A model generated the notes under the pieces. That model ran no database searches. It had not been told where the DNA came from and saw nothing but the letters and a program-made list of their open reading frames with translations. From JANQIV01 sp050117315 (lineage in GTDB: Bacteria; Bacteroidota; Ignavibacteria; Ignavibacteriales; Melioribacteraceae): 19,175 nucleotides of DNA. Location: NCBI GenBank assembly GCA_050117315.1, contig JASFMY010000131.1, forward strand, positions 1 to 19,175. Reading direction: 5' to 3'. Shown here in pieces: positions 8,604-16,181 of the stretch (within the stretch, counting starts at the first letter, position 1; each line of letters opens with the position of its first letter). Both the position numbers and the translations under genes were made by a program.

Positions 8604-9050
8604 TTATTCTTTTTCATCTTCTGTTAATTGAATCTCATTTTCAGCAGTTTCTTCGCCAACCTCTGTAAAATCCTCCTCACTGTGTGATTCTGCTTTAGAC
8701 CCTTTTATGCGTGAAAATACAACAATCATATTTTTTGCATTTTCCAAACTCGCTTTTTCGGTTTCACCAAGTTCATCGGCAATTATTTTTTTAATAAATA
8801 ATTGCGCTTCGTTTGGTGCGTCACGTTTTGAAATCCTACCCGCTCTAGTTATTACTTGAGACACTAATGCAGTCGGTGTTTTAGCGGAAAACACAGCACT
8901 TTCTAATTCTACTATTATCTTTGCTTTGGCATCAGAAATTTCCTGATAGCTTTTTCCCTTATGTTCATCAGCCGCTGCAAAGTATGCTACTTGGTTTAAC
9001 CAATGTCCCAAAGCAATAGCTGATTCGATAACTTCATTATTTATCTTCAT
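8604..9050 (-). CDS. cas11: Probable internally translated small subunit Cas11b
   Basis: Inside cas8, in the same frame, ATG at 9050 is preceded by TAGGAG with a 4-base gap (AGGAG at 9059-9055). It would give a 148-residue, strongly helical protein starting MKINNEVIESAIALGHWLNQ. Production of the small subunit from an internal start in cas8 is established for type I-B, I-C and I-D systems, and the length and helical content fit. No separate small-subunit gene is present. The evidence is the start signal and position only; expression is not shown by the sequence. Confidence 0.6.
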   Translation of the reverse strand: MKINNEVIESAIALGHWLNQVAYFAAADEHKGKSYQEISDAKAKIIVELESAVFSAKTPTALVSQVITRAGRISKRDAPNEAQLFIKKIIADELGETEKASLENAKNMIVVFSRIKGSKAESHSEEDFTEVGEETAENEIQLTEDEKE

Positions 9051-10154
9051 AACGCTCCTAAAAAATGTTGTTAATAATATTTTTAATTCATCTGGATATT
9101 CACCTCTTACTGAGAGAAATTCTCGGAAAGATTGTTTATCAAATAATTGTAAAAACCGTGATGCAAACAGAAAGAAATTGTCAAGTTTTTGTTGCTTGTT
9201 TTTTTTGCTTTTGTGATCTGAGAGATATGGACTAAATTTTCCTAAAGCATCGATAATATCACAAAGTTTATTATCCTTGGCTAGGTCAACAATATAATGT
9301 GTATACGAAACTGATTGAGCCTTGCCGTAACTAATTATGTATAATGGTCTATTTTTTAGCTTTTCCAATACGGATTCAGCTTCAGTATTTGGATATTCAG
9401 TTTCTTTAGCAAATCGTCCGATAGCACCAAGTAATGCTGCACTTGCTAACTCTGATCTTCTTGGAGCATAAGGGAAATTACCATTAGAAAGATTCGGTCT
9501 AAAATAGGTTACTTTTCCTTCTTTCTTAAATGATTTACCAATCAATAAATTTTTTGTTTTAGTCCTTTGCATTACTTTGAGTATTGAGATAAACTTCTGG
9601 AGGTCAGAAAGCTCCATATCAGGTATGATTGCAGTTGCAACATAAGTCTCTTTATCCCGAGCATGCAAGGAGGGCTTGAATGGGGTAGTGCTCACAATTA
9701 AACAAAGACAAATTTCAAGTAAACTTGCTCTAGGAACTGATTGGCTTATCTTTCCATTGTTGAATTTACTTGTTAAAGGGATTCTAGACATTGTTGCATC
9801 AGATTTTTTTGTAAAATCAATTTTAGAATTGAGCTCTTGTTTCATTTTTATCAGTGCATTCCAACTCTTAAGAGCTTGGATATCTTTTGTAATTATATTT
9901 GGACAAAGATAATAACCCTCACCGCAATGTCTAGAAATATACTTTGAGTTGTTGAGCAAGAAATCCTCATTTACAAATTGAAATTTTACCTTTTCATCGA
10001 TATCCAAACTTATTGGTCTAACACGGAAATGATTCAAGCTAGTTTGTATTTCATTCTTTAGCATTTCTGGAGTAAGATTTTCAGAATTAAGAATGCTGTT
10101 TTCTTGTAAAACGAGAGCCAAACCATATCTTGTATAAAAATTGTCTGATATCAT
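8604..10154 (-). CDS. cas8: Type I-B Cascade large subunit Cas8 (Csp2-like)
   Basis: Cas8 recognises the PAM and holds the non-target strand. The assignment rests mainly on context and resemblance: a gene of about 516 residues between cas5 and cas7 that looks like Csp2 of the PGING-type systems. Visible points are a two-cysteine segment RHCGEGYYLCPN at 75-86, a charged central part, and an all-helical C-terminal third from about residue 369 that resembles a small subunit. It ends in an acidic tail (EEDFTEVGEETAENEIQLTEDE). I chose ATG at 10154 because AGGAGAG lies just upstream and the ATG overlaps the cas5 TGA as ATGA, a typical coupled start. An upstream start at 10184 would overlap cas5 by 34 bp. 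Cas8 is the most divergent Cas subunit, so the exact subgroup is uncertain. Confidence 0.87.
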   Translation of the reverse strand: MISDNFYTRYGLALVLQENSILNSENLTPEMLKNEIQTSLNHFRVRPISLDIDEKVKFQFVNEDFLLNNSKYISRHCGEGYYLCPNIITKDIQALKSWNALIKMKQELNSKIDFTKKSDATMSRIPLTSKFNNGKISQSVPRASLLEICLCLIVSTTPFKPSLHARDKETYVATAIIPDMELSDLQKFISILKVMQRTKTKNLLIGKSFKKEGKVTYFRPNLSNGNFPYAPRRSELASAALLGAIGRFAKETEYPNTEAESVLEKLKNRPLYIISYGKAQSVSYTHYIVDLAKDNKLCDIIDALGKFSPYLSDHKSKKNKQQKLDNFFLFASRFLQLFDKQSFREFLSVRGEYPDELKILLTTFFRSVMKINNEVIESAIALGHWLNQVAYFAAADEHKGKSYQEISDAKAKIIVELESAVFSAKTPTALVSQVITRAGRISKRDAPNEAQLFIKKIIADELGETEKASLENAKNMIVVFSRIKGSKAESHSEEDFTEVGEETAENEIQLTEDEKE

Positions 10155-10906
10155 ATTGTCTCTCCTATCGAAATGTCTACCCATCCTTCACTTGTTCCTA
10201 AACAAGCAATATTATTTTCTTTGATAGAATTATAAACTAAGTTAAAAAGTGTATGAGTCATTTTTAGCTTTAGAATGTATTCTCCATCTGTAATTAAAAA
10301 CTCTCTTATTTTAGGCGATCTATAATATTTCGGAAACATATTCTGACCACGTTCTGATTTCCTAAGGTTATTCTTTGCCTCATTCACCTCCTTTGTAATT
10401 TTTTGCTTTTCTTTTTTATCAGAAAGCTTTTTACTATATAGCAATCTTTTCTCATACCCATATAATTCTTTCTCTAGTCTCCAATCATTATTAGTCGATC
10501 CGTCTATATGTCTTGAATCATCTTTTTGTATAAGATGTTGTGTCCATACATCTTCATAAAATTTCATATCAGGGATAACAATTGGAGACGAAACTTCGAA
10601 TAAATGATTAAGAATTGGTTTATAACCTACATTTGAATTTTCAGTAATATATTCAAGTTTACATTGTTTCGAGTAATGTTTCTTTATTTTTTTTCTAATA
10701 GCATTTCTATGTTCTTCTGATAAATGTAGATTAAGAATATTTTCGAACAGACCGCACAGCATAAATTTGTCAGGCGCATGTTCGGTTTTATAATATGAAC
10801 CGGGCATACTATTTACCATCGAAAGTGGTGCCAATGGTTGGATTGTAAGCATCACATCTTTCGATAGGTTGGGTGGTTCAAGTAAGAAATTAATATCTAC
10901 ATACAT
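10151..10906 (-). CDS. cas5: Cascade subunit Cas5 (Cas5p-like)
   Basis: Cas5 caps the 5' handle of the crRNA and links Cas8 to the Cas7 backbone. The 251-residue protein opens MYVDINFLLEPPNLSKDVML and continues TIQPLAPLSMVNSMPGSYYK and KFMLCGLFENILNLH, matching my memory of the PGING-type Cas5p family. From about 143 to 188 there is a lysine/glutamate-rich helical insertion, followed by RSPKIREFLITDGEYILKL and the end GWVDISIGET. ATG at 10906 has a perfect AAAGGAGAT upstream. Its TGA overlaps the start of cas8 by 4 bp (ATGA), so the pair is translationally coupled. The KilA-N gene ends 37 bp upstream. Confidence 0.85.
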   Translation of the reverse strand: MYVDINFLLEPPNLSKDVMLTIQPLAPLSMVNSMPGSYYKTEHAPDKFMLCGLFENILNLHLSEEHRNAIRKKIKKHYSKQCKLEYITENSNVGYKPILNHLFEVSSPIVIPDMKFYEDVWTQHLIQKDDSRHIDGSTNNDWRLEKELYGYEKRLLYSKKLSDKKEKQKITKEVNEAKNNLRKSERGQNMFPKYYRSPKIREFLITDGEYILKLKMTHTLFNLVYNSIKENNIACLGTSEGWVDISIGETI

Positions 10907-10943
10907 TTTATATCTCCTTTAAATTTCTAAGTCGTACAATCTT

Positions 10944-11768
10944 TTATTTCTTTAGTTTTTTTACAGCACTTTGTTCAACAAGGGATTTCATTTGGCTGAT
11001 GGCGATATCATTTAATTTTATTAGTCTTTCTTTTTGCGGCATTCCCTGCTTAATAAGTACTGAATTTATGCTTTCGAGATTACTTAAAACTACCAATTGC
11101 TCTAATGTCGAATAATCGCGGATATTACCTTCTTTCCCTTTGTTTTTATCCCGCCATTCTTTGGCTGTCATACCAAACATTGCAACATTCAACAAATCTC
11201 CTTCCGATGCATAAATAAAGTTTTCCTGTTCTTTGGTAATTCTTAAAGGAATGAGATGTTCTTTAACGGCATCCGTATGAATTTTATAATTTACTTTTGC
11301 AAGTGTACGCTGCAAATTCCACTCAAGCGACTTTGTTTTTGCTTCTTCATCTTTTAATCTTTGGAATTCTTTTAATAGATATAGCTTGAATTCCGGGCTT
11401 ATCCATGAAGCAAATTCAAATGCAATGTCCTGATGAGCAAAAGTTCCGCCTTTATTCCCGGCTTTAGAAATAATTCCGATTGCACCTGTAACTTCAATCC
11501 ATTTCGTTGGCGAAAGAACAAATGAGTTAGTACCGGCTTGGTACATTAAGGCGTCGAATTCGACCCCTTTGAAGTCAGAATTATGAAGCTTTTCCCATAG
11601 ACCTAAAAACTCTATTGTATTTTTGGATCTTATCCAATTCTTAACAACATCTTTGGGTTCTTCGGGATTTTTATGACGTGCCATATCTGTTAAGGAAATA
11701 TAAACTTCATTACTTCCGGCTATTAAATTGATATTTAGATTCTGCACAATCATTTTTCGAACAGACAT
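10944..11768 (-). CDS. KilA-N domain DNA-binding protein inside the cas operon
   Basis: A 274-residue protein with a KilA-N domain at about 22-135: VYISLTDMARHKNP, DVVKNWIRSKNTIEFLGLWE, then FVLSPTKWIEVTGAIGIISK and GGTFAHQDIAFEFASWISPE. The C-terminal half is helical and charged, with no motif I can name. KilA-N is a DNA-binding fold common in phages, large DNA viruses and Bacteroidota genomes; its cellular role is mostly unknown. ATG at 11768 follows AAGGAG. It lies on the cas strand, about 470 bp downstream of cas6 and 37 bp before cas5, so it is probably co-transcribed with cas5-cas8-cas7-cas3. It could be a regulator or a passenger gene; nothing in the sequence decides. It appears intact. 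Confidence 0.88.
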   Translation of the reverse strand: MSVRKMIVQNLNINLIAGSNEVYISLTDMARHKNPEEPKDVVKNWIRSKNTIEFLGLWEKLHNSDFKGVEFDALMYQAGTNSFVLSPTKWIEVTGAIGIISKAGNKGGTFAHQDIAFEFASWISPEFKLYLLKEFQRLKDEEAKTKSLEWNLQRTLAKVNYKIHTDAVKEHLIPLRITKEQENFIYASEGDLLNVAMFGMTAKEWRDKNKGKEGNIRDYSTLEQLVVLSNLESINSVLIKQGMPQKERLIKLNDIAISQMKSLVEQSAVKKLKK

Positions 11769-11888
11769 AAAAACTCCTTAAAAATGTGTTAATAATATTT
11801 TTAAATTTCGGGTCTGAAGTAACTTTACCCCGAATTATGCATTGGAAATGATTAAGACCAGAATTACCACAAAATCTTATTTTATAAA

Positions 11889-12005
11889 TAGAGTTTCGTC
11901 ATTTCGACCGGAGGGAGAAATCTTTGAAATCGTGCTCTAATTGAAAGATTTCTCACCCAAAAAACGGGTTCGAAATGACAATTTTTTTATTTTGCAGAAA
12001 CTCTA
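11889..12005. mobile_element. Palindromic MITE-like element, copy 2 (short form)
   Basis: The element lies between TA dinucleotides, with a shortened left end (GAGTTT directly joined to CGTCATTTCGACC) and an intact right end ATTTTGCAGAAACTC. The inner palindrome GTCATTTCGACC / GGGTTCGAAATGAC is nearly perfect, with GAGAAATCTTT facing AAAGATTTCTC. It lacks the internal insert of copies 1 and 3. It sits between cas6 and the KilA-N gene and may weaken or end transcription from cas6. Confidence 0.8.
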
Positions 12006-12239
12006 ATAATTACATGATTTATTCATCCTCTAATGCATAATTTGGGTTTACTAATTTCTTCCAAATTCGTGCGAATTAATAAGTCACGTTACGCAAATTG
12101 TATTGTATTACTCATAATCCTAACTTCTTAATCATAATCTTAATCATAATCTTCTTTATCTTTTTTTAGAGTATGATTAGGATTATGATTAAGAGTAAGA
12201 ATTCCCTGCGTAAGGTGAGTTAATAATATCATTCCGGCA
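12006..12239. repeat. Non-coding stretch with a 13-bp inverted repeat (12127-12193)
   Basis: CTTAATCATAATC occurs twice in a row, at 12127-12139 and 12139-12151, and its exact inverse GATTATGATTAAG lies at 12181-12193. The transcript could form a stem with either left arm. This is the only structure I see between copy 2 of the palindromic element and the cas6 stop; there is no coding signal. Confidence 0.75.
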
Positions 12240-12896
12240 TTAATACAACGCCCCAAATCCACATCCGGTTGAATGTCCGACTCCGACATTCCAGGCAAAC
12301 TTAACGGCTTCGGGATCCCCTTCTATTATTACCGGGCAAAGATTAGCGCGGTTATTAATGCTATTAATTTTTACGAGTTTGGTTTTTGGGTTGTGATAAG
12401 TTTTATCAAAACCAACTTTTACTTCAGCTTCAATATTCGCCGTCTTTAATTTCTTCTTTAATGTTTCAGTTAAAAAGTAATCTGCATCAACGTCTTGTGT
12501 GGTTAAATGCTTTGCCTTACGATTTTGATCATACTTTCTAATAAAAATCGGACTTGCGACTGTAAATTTTTCTTTGCTCCCAAAGTTTGGGTTTTCCTGC
12601 ATTTGTATTTCCTTTACTTTCATACCGCAGCAAACATCGGGCTCTTTCATTGTGCTCATTATCAATTGCTTCCCGATGTCTTCATCCCAAAAACTTATAA
12701 ACCATTTTGCGCCTTTGGGAAAATTAAAGCCGTCCTTAACCATTTTGCCCTCCTGAAGCCAGCTTAACGAATAAAGACTAATCTCGTCATGAATCTCGTT
12801 CCATCCCATCCATTTATGAAATGTACCGATTAAAAAGTGCTGATAATCAAACGGTACTGTTTCGGTATTAGGTGTTAAATAAAAGTGTAATCTCAC
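12240..12896 (-). CDS. cas6: CRISPR pre-crRNA endoribonuclease Cas6 (operon copy)
   Basis: Cas6 cuts the array transcript within each repeat, leaving the 8-nt handle. The 218-residue protein opens MRLHFYLTPNTETVPFDYQH and contains TFHKWMGWNEIHDEISLYSL, with His27 and His36 as catalytic candidates. It ends in the family's glycine-rich loop, VGVGHSTGCGFGALY, at 204-218. The start is GTG at 12896, read from GTG AGA TTA CAC after GGAGGTGAG; the ATG one base upstream is out of frame and hits a stop at once. It is shorter than many Cas6 proteins but complete from start to glycine loop. It is probably the first gene of the cas operon, although an element and a stem-loop separate it from the rest. 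It is clearly different from the second Cas6 at 14993-15832. Confidence 0.9.
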   Translation of the reverse strand: MRLHFYLTPNTETVPFDYQHFLIGTFHKWMGWNEIHDEISLYSLSWLQEGKMVKDGFNFPKGAKWFISFWDEDIGKQLIMSTMKEPDVCCGMKVKEIQMQENPNFGSKEKFTVASPIFIRKYDQNRKAKHLTTQDVDADYFLTETLKKKLKTANIEAEVKVGFDKTYHNPKTKLVKINSINNRANLCPVIIEGDPEAVKFAWNVGVGHSTGCGFGALY

Positions 12897-13243
12897 ATCT
12901 CACCTCCATTTTGATAATAATTAGCGTCAATTCGTGCAATCCGTGTCTAGTGATCACGGCTGTGGACGGGACGGCATCCCGTCCTACGGGTATTCTAAAT
13001 ACAGCTTCGCCATGTAAGTCCCATTATTAATGTTGTTATTGTAAATTTTGAAATTCTGCAATCTTTCTAATCTTGCAATTTTATAATTTTCTCCCGTGCA
13101 AACCCGCATTACCGGCGTCGTCCGTGCTCCATCACGATTTACCTTTGGAACACGGATAACGCAGATCACATAGATATTCACGGATTAATAATCCCGCAGT
13201 TGAGTACTACTCTTCTTCAGCTCCCTTTTCCCCGGATTCATGT
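12897..13243. repeat. Intergenic repeat-like DNA with a GGACGGGA/TCCCGTCC hairpin
   Basis: 12964-12971 (GGACGGGA) and 12977-12984 (TCCCGTCC) form an 8-bp perfect stem with a 5-base loop. To its left is an AATTCGTGCAATCCGTGTCT motif, and to its right lie GGAACACGGATAACGCAGA and ATATTCACGGATTAA, of the sort that recurs as dispersed repeats in related genomes. A 65-codon minus-strand frame across this area has repeat-derived composition and no ribosome binding site, so I do not call a gene. Confidence 0.55.
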
Positions 13244-13894
13244 CTAAACACCCAAGTCCTTAATAACACGTGCAGACTGGTAGCTATTATAGAAATCCTT
13301 ATCTCTTTCGTAAAATATTTCAACAATTTTGTCCATTTGATCTCTAAGAATAGAGGTTGCTTTACTAAAAAGATCGCTCAAAGCTTTTCTTGCCGCGGCT
13401 CTTTCCGAAAGCGAACTTTCTTTATTTTCCAGGGAGTCGATATATTCTTCAATTTTGGTATTAAGCACAGTAATATCATCTTCGGTAACGCCAAAGTCAG
13501 CTAAGTCGGCAGCATATTTTTGAATTGTTTCATAAAACGATTTTAACTTTTGCAGCATGTCGCTGTCTCTCATTTCCTTCAAATAAGAATATGAGATCTT
13601 GGTAAGAGTTTTTAGCTCTTCGTTGTTATTAATATTTGCATAAGCATTAACAACCGAAGCAAGAGTAACGGTTTTTTCGATAACCTCGTCTTCCTCTTTG
13701 TCCTTAGCCGCAGTTTTGCCGGCGGTAGCTTCAAGATATTCTTTATTTTTTGTTTCTACTTCTGTTACAACGCTTTTAAAATTTTCAAAAGCATTGCTTA
13801 ATGCCGGAAGTGATGCGACGGTATCACTATTGGAATTTAAAGTGGAAATAACAGAGGTGTACATTGAGTAGGTATTTTCTTCTCTCTTTGTCAT
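13244..13894 (-). CDS. Helical protein of unknown function
   Basis: A 216-residue protein, MTKREENTYSMYTSVISTLN at the start and ARVIKDLGV at the end. It has no signal peptide, no membrane segment and no cysteine or nuclease motif. It is predicted to be nearly all helical, with coiled-coil-like stretches around 36-55 and 145-200 and an alanine/lysine/glutamate-rich linker (ATAGKTAAKDKEEDEVIEK) at about 56-74. ATG at 13894 has a strong AGGAGT upstream, which supports translation. I recall similar short helical proteins as uncharacterised families in Bacteroidota-type genomes, without known function. It shares the strand of the cas genes but is 347 bp from cas6 across repeat-like DNA, so a link to CRISPR is not shown. 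Confidence 0.75.
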   Translation of the reverse strand: MTKREENTYSMYTSVISTLNSNSDTVASLPALSNAFENFKSVVTEVETKNKEYLEATAGKTAAKDKEEDEVIEKTVTLASVVNAYANINNNEELKTLTKISYSYLKEMRDSDMLQKLKSFYETIQKYAADLADFGVTEDDITVLNTKIEEYIDSLENKESSLSERAAARKALSDLFSKATSILRDQMDKIVEIFYERDKDFYNSYQSARVIKDLGV

Positions 13895-14590
13895 CTCGGA
13901 CTCCTATTTTATTATTAAGATGATTGCCCTTAATCGGCAACTTTTTTTGATTTGCTTGTTTTTATAACTTAGCCGGAGTTAGCAGTATTTATCTCTATTT
14001 TTAGTAAATTTTTGTTTTTTTATACTTTCTTCGGCAATAATATAGATTGCATTGTTATGGTGTAAATTTGGTTTCGGATTTTGTTTTTTATGAACTCTCT
14101 CTTATCTCTCTTACAAAGAGAGAAGTTTATGGAAAAATCCGAAACCAAATTATTGTTACTTCACTATTCTTGAACTATTCTTTTGCATTGAATAGTATTG
14201 CCGGGTTAATAGTTAAGCTCTGATTCGTATTAGTTGTAAAATATTTTGTATTTGTTACTCAATATTTTGTTTTCGTTCATTTCCATTAGATTTAGGAATG
14301 CTGCATTTTATATTCTTTATCTTCTATTTCATATTCGGTTAATTTTATTTGCTGTTGGCAGCTCTCCATTTTGCTTACGGAAAAAATTATCAACTTTTGT
14401 TTCTTCCCACTTCTTTTCTGTTTTCTTCCACTTTAAATTAGTTCGTTTCCATTTCGCTTTAGTTATAATTTATTTCGCTTTTGTATCGTTAATCTTGATA
14501 ATCTTGCAATAATTATTACAGCTCCGCCACGCAACTCCCGGACACTAATTTCACGAATTACACTAATGTTATGTCAACAATTAAGTGCCG
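13895..14590. repeat. Non-coding stretch with an 18-bp inverted repeat (14065-14151)
   Basis: AATTTGGTTTCGGATTTT at 14065-14082 is exactly inverted at 14134-14151. In the 51-base loop lies a second perfect stem, CTCTCTT-ACA-AAGAGAG. The rest is very AT-rich; an 88-codon plus-strand frame at 14246-14512 is dominated by Phe, Leu and Ile from base composition and has no ribosome binding site. At 14541-14567 there is a GACACTAATTTCACGAATT-type dispersed motif. No gene is seen. Confidence 0.7.
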
Positions 14591-14666
14591 TGTCATTCCC
14601 GAATTCCGCACGGATTATCGATCCTTTTATAAATTAGATTCCCGCTTAATACGTGAGGGAATGACA
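14591..14666. repeat. Inverted repeat TGTCATTCCC / GGGAATGACA
   Basis: Ten-base perfect inverted arms at 14591-14600 and 14657-14666 enclose 56 bases. The arms resemble widespread 'GTCATTCCCG' extragenic palindromes and differ from the TGTCATTTCGACC family nearby. A 69-codon frame overlapping it lacks coding signals. Confidence 0.65.
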
Positions 14667-14752
14667 ATACAGAATCAACATTACACTAAGGCAGAAACAT
14701 TAAAACTAATTAGACTACTTATAATCCCCCGAAAACGGGGCAAGCTATGTAA

Positions 14753-14918
14753 TAGAGTTTCTGCGAAATTAGATATCTAAGCGTTTTGTCATTTCGACTG
14801 GAGGGAGAAATCTTTGAAATCACACTCTAATTGAAAGATTTCCCGCCAAAAAGACGGCGGACAGGCTCACCCAAAAAACGGGTTCGAAATGTCAATTTTT
14901 TATTTTGCAGAAACTCTA
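14753..14918. mobile_element. Palindromic MITE-like element, copy 3 (intermediate form)
   Basis: The ends GAGTTTCTGCGAAAT and ATTTTGCAGAAACTC lie between TA dinucleotides, giving a clean target-site pattern. The inside carries TGTCATTTCGACTGGAGGG, AGAAATCTTT, AAAGATTTCCCGCC and GGGTTCGAAATGTCA. It holds the GGCGGACAGGCTCACCC insert of copy 1 in a shorter form. It lies downstream of the second cas6. Confidence 0.8.
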
Positions 14919-14941
14919 ATTACTATCTATCCTTAGTGAAA

Positions 14942-15041
14942 CGTGTCTAGTTTTCGTGAAATTAGTGTAATTCGTGTCTGGCTTTTGTGAAATTAGTGTA
15001 ATTCGTGTCTGGCTTTTGTGAAATTAGTGTAATTCGTGTCT
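14942..15041. repeat. 31-bp tandem repeat, three units plus part of a fourth
   Basis: Units at 14942-14972, 14973-15003 and 15004-15034 are followed by a partial unit to 15041. Units 2 and 3 look identical (start CGTGTCTGGCTTTTGTG, end AAATTAGTGTAATT); unit 1 differs at a few bases. The array overlaps the 3' end of the second cas6, whose last residues and stop are encoded within it. Confidence 0.92.
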
Positions 15042-15832
15042 TCTGCCAGACCGAAACCCATAGAATTCTTCTCTCCGAAACCGCATTCGTAACCGATTTT
15101 AATTAGTCCGGGATTGCCTTTAATTCTAAATGGAATTTCGTTTCCTATTATATCTATCGGCCTTTCGCCTTTCTTTGCAATTGATATTTTTTTTGTTAAG
15201 CGTTTGCCTTTGTTAGTTCGTTTTTGAATGTAACCGTTATCCCATTCAAGACTTACATTATTACCATTGTATTCTTTATTATAAACCGCTTCATACTTAT
15301 TTATCAGGTTCTTGTTTAGTATCCTGTTTATTTCATCCAAGCTGTCGTAATATCTCAGGTAATAAGGCATAAGCCTTCCGTTGAATTCTTTCATAGTAGA
15401 TAATACAAGGGGCGACAGCATTTTGAAGTAATTTGTTTCATCAAATGAAGGATGGGGAAGTGATTCTATTTCTCTAATTTCAAATATTGTTTTTTGATTG
15501 TCAAAAACTATCTCGATTAAATTATCCCGGAATGAACCGAGAACGAAATTACGAATAAAGCTGTCTATTAAAGGGGAAGATACATATAGAAAAGCAGAAG
15601 GTTTTATAAGTTTAATTAAACCGTTTATTATTGCCATCTTTTCAAATTGTAATGCAAAAGAAAATAATTTGTAACTCTTACCGTTTCTTTTATATCCAAT
15701 GCCGTGTAAAAATTCGGAGAATTCGGGGGAACCGAATCTAAGCAGTTTATAAATTGATGAACTTAATTGATAGTTATAATTTGGTGTTAACATATCATTT
15801 TTGATAAGGTGTAATTTTAATTTTAGTCTCAT
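14993..15832 (-). CDS. cas6: Second, orphan Cas6 endoribonuclease
   Basis: A 279-residue Cas6 of the classic type I/III form: it opens MRLKLKLHLIKNDMLTPNYN, then YQLSSSIYKLL and FSEFLHGIGYKRNGKSYKLF. Candidate catalytic residues by position are Tyr28, His43 and Lys48/Lys52, comparable in spacing to archaeal Cas6. It ends with the glycine-rich loop IGYECGFGEKNSMGFGLAE. The last 15 residues (DTNYTNFTKARHELH) come from the 31-bp tandem repeat, so the natural end has been extended or replaced. ATG at 15832 has no clear Shine-Dalgarno. It shares little visible sequence with the operon Cas6 and has no cas neighbour; it diverges from uvrA. It may serve the same array, another array elsewhere, or be left from a lost system. 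Confidence 0.87.
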   Translation of the reverse strand: MRLKLKLHLIKNDMLTPNYNYQLSSSIYKLLRFGSPEFSEFLHGIGYKRNGKSYKLFSFALQFEKMAIINGLIKLIKPSAFLYVSSPLIDSFIRNFVLGSFRDNLIEIVFDNQKTIFEIREIESLPHPSFDETNYFKMLSPLVLSTMKEFNGRLMPYYLRYYDSLDEINRILNKNLINKYEAVYNKEYNGNNVSLEWDNGYIQKRTNKGKRLTKKISIAKKGERPIDIIGNEIPFRIKGNPGLIKIGYECGFGEKNSMGFGLAEDTNYTNFTKARHELH

Positions 15833-16181
15833 ATTATTTAAGAAGTGATGTTTAGCTAAAAGTCAGCAGTAAATATCTCATCTAATTTTAACAATGGAAT
15901 TATAATTAAAGCTAAGCTGCAATAACCGGCTATTAATATATTTAATAATATTCATTATTACGAGCAGATAATTAAAATAAAAACATGAAGGTAAAATGTA
16001 ACGCAGATTGGAAATTTGAGTTACGGTCAAATTTTTTGCTGTTCCGTCAGTGTAAATCGTTATTCCGCAGTTGCAGGCAGCATGACAAGAAATACTTTCT
16101 CGGAATTTTCATTTATAAATAAATTACTTGGTATAAGTTTTTTTATTAGTTTACAAGATTGTTTTTAAGAGAAGAAAAAAT
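15833..16181. other. Divergent intergenic region between the orphan cas6 and uvrA
   Basis: These 349 bp must hold the promoters of both divergent genes. It is AT-rich. I see no repeat of the families found elsewhere in the window, no ORF with a start signal, and no promoter boxes that I would defend. Just before uvrA the sequence AAGAGAAG can serve as its ribosome binding site. Confidence 0.5.

Noticed and set aside
11786..11810. GTGTTAAT-starting sequence upstream of the KilA-N gene as a lone CRISPR-like repeat (CreA-type RNA)
   Set aside because: Only the first eight bases match the repeat; the core and handle do not.
5379..12896. A new kind of defence system
   Set aside because: The genes fit a known type I-B interference module with normal motifs; only the KilA-N gene and the second Cas6 are out of pattern.
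12984..13181. 65-codon minus-strand ORF
   Set aside because: It covers repeat-like DNA with a hairpin, has no ribosome binding site and unnatural composition.
14246..14512. 88-codon plus-strand ORF resembling a membrane protein
   Set aside because: The hydrophobic residues follow from T-rich DNA; there is no start signal and no supporting context.
14571..14780. 69-codon plus-strand ORF
   Set aside because: It spans an inverted repeat and the end of a MITE-like element and lacks a ribosome binding site.
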